A model generated the notes under the pieces. It made no database searches and was not told where the DNA came from. It saw only the letters and a program-made list of their open reading frames with translations. A stretch of 64,000 nt of DNA from Bradyrhizobium guangxiense (GTDB lineage Bacteria; Pseudomonadota; Alphaproteobacteria; Rhizobiales; Xanthobacteraceae): contig NZ_CP022219.1 of assembly GCF_004114915.1 (NCBI RefSeq), forward strand, positions 3,564,501 to 3,628,500, read 5' to 3'. A program made the position numbers and the translations under genes. Shown in pieces: positions 57,250-64,000 of this stretch (the stretch's first letter is position 1; each line of letters starts with the position of its first letter).

Positions 57250-57885
57250 TTACGGGGCCTTCGCCGGCGCGGCTTCCTCGGCGCGCTTATCGATGACCTT
57301 GTCGACCAGGCCGAACTCCTTGGCGTCGTTCGCGGTCAGGAACTTGTCGCGTTCCAACGCATCCTCGATCGACTTGTAGGTCTGACCGGTGTGCTTCACG
57401 TAGATCTCGTTGAGCCGCTTCTTCAGGTTCAGGATTTCCTGAGCGTGCAGCATGATGTCGGTGGCCTGGCCCTGGAAGCCGCCGGATGGCTGGTGCACCA
57501 TGATGCGCGCGTTCGGCAGCGAGAAGCGCATGTCCTTCTCGCCGGCGGCGAGCAGCAGCGAGCCCATCGAGGCGGCCTGTCCCGTGCACAGCGTCGAAAC
57601 CGGCGGGCGGATGAACTGCATGGTGTCGTAGATCGCAAGGCCCGACGTCACCACGCCGCCCGGCGAGTTGATGTACATCGAGATCTCCTTCTTCGGATTT
57701 TCCGCCTCAAGGAACAACAGCTGCGCGACGATCAGCGTCGACATGCCGTCCTCGACCGGACCGGTCACGAAGATGATGCGCTCCTTCAGGAGGCGCGAGA
57801 AAATGTCGTAGGCGCGCTCGCCACGGTTGGTCTGCTCGACCACCATGGGCACGAGGTTCATGTAGGTTTCAACCGGATCGCGCAT
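57250..57885 (-). CDS. clpP: ATP-dependent Clp protease proteolytic subunit
   Basis: 211 residues. The catalytic Ser is in [14 protein letters not shown] and the His in [17 protein letters not shown]. The N-terminal [37 protein letters not shown] start is typical of alphaproteobacteria over residues 1-33. It forms the tetradecameric protease with ClpX. It lies between tig and clpX, all on the minus strand. Confidence 0.98.
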   Translation of the reverse strand: MRDPVETYMNLVPMVVEQTNRGERAYDIFSRLLKERIIFVTGPVEDGMSTLIVAQLLFLEAENPKKEISMYINSPGGVVTSGLAIYDTMQFIRPPVSTLCTGQAASMGSLLLAAGEKDMRFSLPNARIMVHQPSGGFQGQATDIMLHAQEILNLKKRLNEIYVKHTGQTYKSIEDALERDKFLTANDAKEFGLVDKVIDKRAEEAAPAKAP

Positions 57886-58010
57886 GAGTCACCTAGGGTT
57901 TCGGAGACGGACATCGCCGGGCAGGCTTGCCAGTTGGCTGGATTTGCCGGAAGGCGAATGGACGTCCTGTGATGCAGGAACTTGGGTAAGAAGCAGAAGG
58001 CGTAGCGACA

Positions 58011-58037
58011 GATATAGCCCAATTCGCTTCTGACAAG
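58011..58037 (-). promoter_or_regulatory. Candidate RpoH-type promoter of clpP
   Basis: On the minus strand, CTTGTC followed, 14 bases on, by CTATATC. This resembles the alphaproteobacterial heat-shock pattern CTTG...CTATAT. It lies about 125 bases upstream of clpP. Confidence 0.3.
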
Positions 58038-58091
58038 TGCGGAGCGCATTAAGGCTTAATCCGTCGGGCAGTTGAAGCTGATTCGCACAAA

Positions 58092-58125
58092 GAGGCCCAG
58101 CCGGCCATCTGGCTAGCTGGGCCTC
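58092..58125 (-). terminator. Terminator-like hairpin downstream of tig
   Basis: A 10-bp stem GAGGCCCAGC / GCTGGGCCTC with a 14-base loop, followed on the minus strand by TTTGTG. It lies about 70 bases after the tig stop. Confidence 0.65.
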
Positions 58126-58194
58126 TTCGCGGATCATCCTTAATAGATGGCTGCCCCCCGATCCCAATCCTCGCTCGAAAGCGCTCTGGCGGCC

Positions 58195-59556
58195 TCAGGC
58201 TGCGGTCTTTTCCGCCTCGTCGTCCTTGTAGAGGTCCTCGCGCGAGACCTTCTTCTCGGTCACGTTGGCAAGCTCGAGGATGAAGTCGACGACCTTGTCC
58301 TCATAGATCGGGGCCCGAAGCTGGGCCAACGCCTGGGCGTTGTTGCGGTAATAATCCCAGACCTCCTTTTCGCGGCCGGGCATCGAGCGCGCACGCTCGA
58401 TCACGGCGCGGCCGACCTCGTCGTCGGTCACGGTGATCTTGTTCTTCTCGCCGATCTCGGAGAGCACGAGGCCGAGGCGCACGCGGCGGTCGGCGATCTT
58501 GCGGTACTCTTCCTTGGCTTTGTCCTCAGTGGTGTCCTCGTCGGCAAAGGTCTTACCGGCGGAGTCCATTTCGGCCTTGACCGAGTTCCACATCAGATTG
58601 AACTCCTCGTCGACCAGCGACGGCGGCGCCTCGAAGCGATGCGCTTCGTCGAGACGGTCAAGCAGCGCGCGCTTGACGCGCTGGCGCGTCGCAGTGGCGA
58701 ACTCGGCGGACAGACGCTCGCGCGCGGCTTCCTTCAGCTTATCCAGGGATTCCAGACCGAGCGTCTTGGCGAACTCGTCATCGATCGCAAGATCCTGCGG
58801 CGCCTCGATCCGCGTTGCAGTGGTCTCGAACTCGGCGGGCTGGCCGGCGAGCTTGTCGTTCATGTAGTTCTTGGGGAACGACACTTTCAGCGTGCGGGTC
58901 TCATTGGCGCCGATGCCGATCAGCTGCTCCTCGAACCCCGGAATAAAGGTGTTGGAGCCGATCACGACCTGGATGCCTTCGCCGGTGCCGCCCTCGAAGA
59001 CTTCGCCGTTGATGCTGCCCTTGAAGTTGATGGTGACGCGGTCGCCGGAGGCGGCCTTCTCGCCATCCGCCTTCGCCGCGTAGCCGCGGTTGGAATCAGC
59101 GATGCGCTTGATCGCCTCGTCGACGTCGGCGTCGGCGACTTCGGCGACAGGCTTCTCGACCTGGAACGACTTGAAGTCGGCGAGCGCGATCGCCGGCACC
59201 ACTTCGATCGCGACCGTGTAGGTCAGATCGGTCTTGCCGCTCAGCAGCTCCTCGACCTCGGCCTGCTCGCTCGGCATGGTGATCTTCGGCTCGGTCGCAA
59301 GGCGGAAACCGCGCTCGGAGAACAGCTGCGTGTTGGTGTCGCGGATGGTCTGGTCGATGGTCTCGGCCATCACCGAGCGGCCATAGACCTTCTTCAGGTG
59401 CGAGACCGGCACCTTGCCGGGGCGGAAGCCGTTGATGCGAACCTTGTCCTTGAGGTCAACGAGCTTGGCACCGGCCTTGGCGTCGAGATCAGACGCGGGA
59501 ACGCTGATCTTGAACTCGTGCTTCAAACCTTCCGAGAGGGTCTCTGTGACCTGCAT
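58195..59556 (-). CDS. tig: Trigger factor
   Basis: 453 residues. N-terminal ribosome-binding domain with [19 protein letters not shown], the FKBP-type PPIase domain around [20 protein letters not shown], and the C-terminal chaperone domain. The ATG at 59556 gives the standard start [10 protein letters not shown]; the longer frame upstream is not coding-like. It is the ribosome-associated chaperone for nascent chains. Confidence 0.97.
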   Translation of the reverse strand: MQVTETLSEGLKHEFKISVPASDLDAKAGAKLVDLKDKVRINGFRPGKVPVSHLKKVYGRSVMAETIDQTIRDTNTQLFSERGFRLATEPKITMPSEQAEVEELLSGKTDLTYTVAIEVVPAIALADFKSFQVEKPVAEVADADVDEAIKRIADSNRGYAAKADGEKAASGDRVTINFKGSINGEVFEGGTGEGIQVVIGSNTFIPGFEEQLIGIGANETRTLKVSFPKNYMNDKLAGQPAEFETTATRIEAPQDLAIDDEFAKTLGLESLDKLKEAARERLSAEFATATRQRVKRALLDRLDEAHRFEAPPSLVDEEFNLMWNSVKAEMDSAGKTFADEDTTEDKAKEEYRKIADRRVRLGLVLSEIGEKNKITVTDDEVGRAVIERARSMPGREKEVWDYYRNNAQALAQLRAPIYEDKVVDFILELANVTEKKVSREDLYKDDEAEKTAA

Positions 59557-59728
59557 GGCGTCCAATCTTCTTTTCGTTCGGTCCCGGCGCGCATGCGTCG
59601 GGACGCTGTCGTTAATCGATCCGGCGCGAGGCAAACGCCTCACCGCCGGTGGTTCATCGAACCGGCTTCATGCGGACAAAATCCGCGCAGAAGCGGTCCT
59701 CGTAATCCGTGCAAACGCGATAAGCGCT

Positions 59729-59813
59729 TGGTGCGGGCGGAGGGACTCGAACCCCCACAACTTTCGTCACTGGAACCTAAATCCAGCGCGTCTACCAGTT
59801 CCGCCACGCCCGC
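59729..59813 (-). tRNA. tRNA-Leu (anticodon TAG)
   Basis: 85 bases, class II with a long variable arm. Acceptor GCGGGCG, anticodon stem CTGGA / TCCAG with loop TTTAGGT, T-loop TTCGAGT, and encoded CCA. It is on the same strand as tig. Confidence 0.93.
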
Positions 59814-59967
59814 GTGAAGTTGCATCTAGACCGGCCGCGATGCCGCGGGCGGCCGGGCTTATAGCATGTGCCTGACTGTTCGCAGCAAAAAAATGGCCTG
59901 ATGGAGGCAGGCTTCAAGTAGGCACGGCGGCTGGACTTATCCAGCGTGGCGTGGTCGGGATCGTGAC

Positions 59968-61272
59968 ATGAAACCGCGGATCTTTGACCCTCATCGGCGC
60001 GAGGTTCTGGCTGGGCTTGGAGCGTCGGCGGTCGGGCTGATCGCGGGCGGCGCAGGCCCGCTCGTGACCGCCCAGCTCGCTCTTCAGGCCAGAGCAGCAA
60101 CGCTGGCCCTCAAGCCCGCTCAGCCGGCTATACCAATCTGGGAGCTGGCCGCCGTAAGCCATCTCAAGGACGTCCGTCTCAAGCGTGGCGACCGCTGTGA
60201 GATGGTGTTTCGGAACGACCTCCCTGTCCCGCTTGCGCCAGTCTGGTACGGGCTGAATGGCGCGGTCCCGGCCGCCCCGCTGCGGGGGCGCGCGCCCGCC
60301 CCGCCAAGCGCGGTCGAAACCTCAATTATTTCAATACCTCACGCTGGAACCCTGCTGGCCGACTTCCGCCTGTTCGAGGACGGCCTGAAGCAGCCCGCGC
60401 GCCCGCTCCCGATCATTGCGGCTGAGACCGGCCCTGAAGTCGTCGACCATGACGAGGTGCTGTTGATCGAGGAATGGCGTCTGCGGCCGGATGGCACCGC
60501 GGTCCCGCCGGGCCAGGACCCGACGGGCACGACCCCGCTCTATACCGTCAACGGGCAGACTTCATTCGAACTCTCAGCCTTAGGCCATCAGCGGCTGCGG
60601 CTGCGCTTCATCAATGGCTCCCAACGCACTGTTCTGGCGATCAAATTGGAGGGCCATGACGTTCAGGTGATGGCCCTTGACGGCCAGCCCGCCGAGCCGT
60701 TCCCGGCGCGCAACGGGGCGCTGGTGCTGGCCCCCGGCGCACGGGCCGACGCCGTTGTGGATGCGGCCACATCGGCCGCATTCCTGCTGCATGACGGCAA
60801 GGAGGCCCGCCAGGTGGGCGGCCTGAAGATGTCAGGCCAGCTGGAGCGGCGCGCACCGCTCGCGCCGCCGCAGCCACTCCCCCCGAACGACCTGCCCGAG
60901 AAGCTCGATCTGAAAGGTGCCCTGCGGTTCGATGTCGCGCTCGGCGCGCCTGATTCCGGCTGGGCGCGGCCTGCAAGCTTTTCCACGGCGTCTGCCCCCG
61001 CCTTCCGCGCCAAACCCGGCCGCACCGTCGTGCTCGCCCTGAAGAACCTCGGCCCCATCGCGACCGTGTTCCACCTGCACGGTCATCCGTTCCGCCTGCT
61101 CGACAAGCTCGACGACGGCTGGAAGCCGTACTGGCTCCACACGCTCGCAATCGAACCCGGCCAGACCCAGCGCATCGCCTTCGCCGCGACCGCACCCGGA
61201 CGATGGCTGATCGAATCCGTCGTGACCGACTGGGCCGCGCCGCGGCTGGTGCGCTGGTACGCGGTGGAGTGA
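59968..61272 (+). CDS. Multicopper-oxidase-fold protein lacking most copper ligands
   Basis: 434 residues with a twin-arginine type signal (HRREVLAGLGASAVGLIAGG). It has the cupredoxin domains of multicopper oxidases, with C-terminal FHLHGHPFRLL (about residues 368-378). However, the domain-1 HWHG motif is VWYG (92-95), the HPH motif is absent, and the C-terminal HCHxxxH motif is replaced by IESVVTDW (about 415-422). It therefore probably cannot hold the trinuclear and T1 copper set and may act structurally, like FtsP/SufI. This is inferred from motif loss. Confidence 0.8.
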   Translation: MKPRIFDPHRREVLAGLGASAVGLIAGGAGPLVTAQLALQARAATLALKPAQPAIPIWELAAVSHLKDVRLKRGDRCEMVFRNDLPVPLAPVWYGLNGAVPAAPLRGRAPAPPSAVETSIISIPHAGTLLADFRLFEDGLKQPARPLPIIAAETGPEVVDHDEVLLIEEWRLRPDGTAVPPGQDPTGTTPLYTVNGQTSFELSALGHQRLRLRFINGSQRTVLAIKLEGHDVQVMALDGQPAEPFPARNGALVLAPGARADAVVDAATSAAFLLHDGKEARQVGGLKMSGQLERRAPLAPPQPLPPNDLPEKLDLKGALRFDVALGAPDSGWARPASFSTASAPAFRAKPGRTVVLALKNLGPIATVFHLHGHPFRLLDKLDDGWKPYWLHTLAIEPGQTQRIAFAATAPGRWLIESVVTDWAAPRLVRWYAVE

Positions 61273-61289
61273 GCTATGCACGCGCTCGG

Positions 61290-61395
61290 CTTCGTCGCGT
61301 GGGCAAAGGCGTTCTTCGCGCAGTGCCCACCATTTTCCTTATGCCGGCAAACATGGTGCGCACGCTTGGCTTTGCCACCTACTGGGCCGGAACGC
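61290..61395. repeat. Possible decayed dispersed repeat
   Basis: This gap carries TGGGCAAAGGCG...GTGCCCACC and later GTGCGCACGCTT...TTTGCCACC, near-inverse of each other. I recall a related repeat in Bradyrhizobium genomes. There is no second copy in the window. Confidence 0.35.
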
Positions 61396-61406
61396 AGTCA
61401 AGCGAC

Positions 61407-61850
61407 TTATTGGCCCGGCCGCCTCCAACAGTAGCGGGCATCGGGCTCCCGCTCCTCATTCCGTGCCCCATCGGTTTCCTCGATCAGCTTGAACCCGCGC
61501 GCCTCATAGAAGCGCCGCGCCGCCGCATTGCGCTGGAAGGTCCAGAGCTCCAGCCGATCGCTGGCGCCTTTGGCGATGTCGAGGAGCTCGCTGCCGACGC
61601 CGCGGCCTTGCGCGACCGGCAGCACGTAGAGCTGCTCGCCCCAGCCGTCGCGAAACGCGATGATCCCGCAAAGCTCATCGCCGTCGAAACGGCCCCACAC
61701 GCGGCGCGTCGGAAAGACACGCTCACGATAGAACCAGCGGTCCTCGTCCGGTGTGTGCAGCCCGGCGAGCCACGGCATCGCCTGGTCAAACGCCATCCGA
61801 TGGACGCCCGCGGCCATGTCCATGTCGGCGAGCGCGAGCTGCCTCAGCAC
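61407..61850 (-). CDS. GNAT family N-acetyltransferase
   Basis: 147 residues from a GTG whose G is the last base of the upstream stop (TAGTG), so translation is coupled. The acetyl-CoA binding motif is YVLPVAQGRGVGSELLDIAK, followed by LWTFQRNAAARRFYEARGF, both typical GNAT features. The substrate is unknown. It is the second gene after nnrD. Confidence 0.9.
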   Translation of the reverse strand: MLRQLALADMDMAAGVHRMAFDQAMPWLAGLHTPDEDRWFYRERVFPTRRVWGRFDGDELCGIIAFRDGWGEQLYVLPVAQGRGVGSELLDIAKGASDRLELWTFQRNAAARRFYEARGFKLIEETDGARNEEREPDARYCWRRPGQ

Positions 61851-63349
61851 TAGTATTCCACCCCGAGCACATCATAGATGCGCCGATGCACGGCCGGCAG
61901 GGTCTCGGTGAGATCCTCCGCGATGAGGCCCGGCCCGGCTTCGCTTGCCGCCTCGCCATGCATCCACACGCCGATGCAGGCGGCTTCGAACGACGGCACG
62001 CCCTGCGCCAGCAGGCCTGCGATGATGCCGGACAGCACATCGCCGGCGCCGGCGGTGGCCAGCCAGGGCGGCGCGTTGACGGCGATGGTGGCGCGGCCGT
62101 CGGGCGCGGCGATGGTGGTATCCGGCCCCTTCAGGAGCACGACGGCTCCGCAACGCTCGGCGGCGGCACGCACGCGCTCGAGCTTGGAGCGGCCGGGGTG
62201 CTTGTTGCTGAGGTCGGAGAACAGGCGCGGAAACTCGCCCTCGTGCGGCGTCAGCACGACTGCATTGTCCTGTGACGACTTGATCGATTCGAACAGCCGC
62301 TCGGGCTTTGCGGCAAAGCTGGTCAGCGCATCCGCATCCAGCACCAGATGCCGCTGCGCCGACAGCGCGGCGTGAACGAAGTCGCAGGTGCGTTCACCGA
62401 CACCAGCGCCGGGGCCGATCATGCAGGTGTTGTAGCGCTTGTCGCCGAGCAGGTCGCCGAACTCGATCGCGGTGTCGACGGCGCGCACCATCACCGCAGT
62501 CAGTGCGCTCGCATTGATCGCGAGCGCATCGCGTGGGCTCGCCAATGTCACAAGACCCGCACCGGCGCGCAGCGCGCCGCGTGCGGCGAGCCGCGCAGCA
62601 CCGGTCGCCGCTGCATCGCCGGAGACCGCCAGCACGTGGCCGCGCGCATATTTGTGGCCGTCGATGCGCGGCACCGGGAAGGCGGCGCCCCAGACATCCG
62701 GATCGTTCTCGAAGGTCTGCGGCGCGATCTCGTCCAGCACCTGCGGGTCGATGCCGATGTCGGCGACGCGCACGCGGCCGCAATGCATCCGGCCCGGCAG
62801 CAGCAAATGTGCCGGCTTCTTGCGAAAGAAGGTGACGGTCTCGGCAGCATTCACGGCCGCGCCCATCACCGCCGCGCTGGTGCCGTTGATGCCGCTCGGC
62901 AGGTCGACCGCGAGCACTAGCGCGCCATTGGCGTTGATCGCCTCGATCATCTCCCGTGCCTCGCCATCGACGGGGCGGCTGAGGCCCGCGCCGAACAGCG
63001 CATCGATGATCAGCGCAGGTCTTCCGATCGCCTGCGGATTGAACGGCAGCACCGGGTGCTTCCAGCCGCGCGCGGCGGACGCCGCATCGCCCTGCAGCTG
63101 CTCGCGCTCGCACATCAGGATCACCGAGCCCTCCCGCCCCTGGGCGGCGAGCTCGGCGGCTGCGACAAAACCGTCGCCACCATTGTTGCCGGGGCCAGCC
63201 ACGATCAGGATCGGCCCCTCCTCCACCAGCGCCTGGGCGGCCTCGGCGACCGCCTGGCCCGCGCTCAGCATCAGCTTGAAGCCGGGCGTGCCGGCCGCGA
63301 TGGTGAGCTGGTCCGCCCGCTGCATTTCGGCGTTGGTCAGAACTTCCAT
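61850..63349 (-). CDS. nnrD: Bifunctional NAD(P)HX epimerase/dehydratase
   Basis: 499 residues: an N-terminal YjeF epimerase domain (GPGNNGGDGFVAAAEL, and VDLPSGINGTSAAV) and a C-terminal ribokinase-fold dehydratase domain (GHVLAVSGDAAATGAARLAARGALRAGAG, LTPHEGEFPRLF, WLATAGAGDVLSGIIAGLLAQ). It repairs hydrated NAD(P)H. Fused proteins are usual in bacteria. It is divergent from glnB. Confidence 0.95.
   Translation of the reverse strand: MEVLTNAEMQRADQLTIAAGTPGFKLMLSAGQAVAEAAQALVEEGPILIVAGPGNNGGDGFVAAAELAAQGREGSVILMCEREQLQGDAASAARGWKHPVLPFNPQAIGRPALIIDALFGAGLSRPVDGEAREMIEAINANGALVLAVDLPSGINGTSAAVMGAAVNAAETVTFFRKKPAHLLLPGRMHCGRVRVADIGIDPQVLDEIAPQTFENDPDVWGAAFPVPRIDGHKYARGHVLAVSGDAAATGAARLAARGALRAGAGLVTLASPRDALAINASALTAVMVRAVDTAIEFGDLLGDKRYNTCMIGPGAGVGERTCDFVHAALSAQRHLVLDADALTSFAAKPERLFESIKSSQDNAVVLTPHEGEFPRLFSDLSNKHPGRSKLERVRAAAERCGAVVLLKGPDTTIAAPDGRATIAVNAPPWLATAGAGDVLSGIIAGLLAQGVPSFEAACIGVWMHGEAASEAGPGLIAEDLTETLPAVHRRIYDVLGVEY

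Positions 63350-64000
<651 letters not shown>

Larger units (their letters stand above)
57886..58194. other. tig-clpP intergenic region
   Basis: 309 bases. It holds the tig terminator-like hairpin at 58092-58125 and a candidate heat-shock promoter for clpP at 58011-58037. No gene is seen. Confidence 0.5.

Overview
The window looks like chromosomal DNA of a Bradyrhizobium-type alphaproteobacterium (Hyphomicrobiales). This is inferred from the high GC content, a complete 14-gene nuo operon followed by birA, an RNase J gene, mce and a DUF1467 gene, the tig-clpP-clpX-lon block, a PII gene behind a sigma-54 promoter, and several families of short palindromic repeats of the kind scattered through Bradyrhizobium genomes. 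No phage, integrase, transposase or CRISPR array was seen.

Layout. 1-3.4 kb (minus): a likely metal-uptake operon with a DUF2946 protein, a TonB-dependent receptor and a sialidase-fold secreted protein cut by the window edge. 3.4-4.2 kb: an orphan terminator and a broken globin gene. 4.3-7.9 kb (plus): an RbsBAC-type sugar ABC importer. 8.2-13.6 kb (minus): a five-gene peptide/opine-type ABC importer. 13.9-17.4 kb: an unknown secreted protein, methylthioribose kinase, small membrane proteins and methylmalonyl-CoA epimerase. 17.5-35.7 kb (minus): RNase J, BirA and the whole nuoA-N operon, which also carries an FkbM methyltransferase between nuoD and nuoE and a 54-residue membrane protein between nuoE and nuoF. 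36.3-39.2 kb: a siderophore receptor next to a decayed MarR gene.

39.3-43.2 kb: small proteins, tRNA-Asp, an HU-like protein, peptidase T, a membrane protein and a 24-residue membrane peptide. 43.2-50.1 kb (plus): a heavy-metal efflux operon with a His/Cys-rich small protein, czcCBA-like genes and a CDF exporter. 50.3-52.8 kb: a methyltransferase, a small secreted protein, tRNA-Val and a GFA-family protein. 52.8-59.6 kb (minus): the proteostasis block lon, clpX, clpP, tig. 59.7-64 kb: tRNA-Leu, a copper-oxidase-fold protein that has lost most copper ligands, a GNAT acetyltransferase coupled to the NAD(P)HX repair enzyme, and the start of glnB.

The most interesting points are the methyltransferase embedded and translationally coupled within the complex I operon, the small membrane protein in the same operon, terminal-inverted-repeat elements (one supplies the stop codon of an ABC ATPase), the degenerate multicopper oxidase, the His-rich insertion in NuoL, and the two metal-related clusters. 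All functions are inferred from sequence alone.
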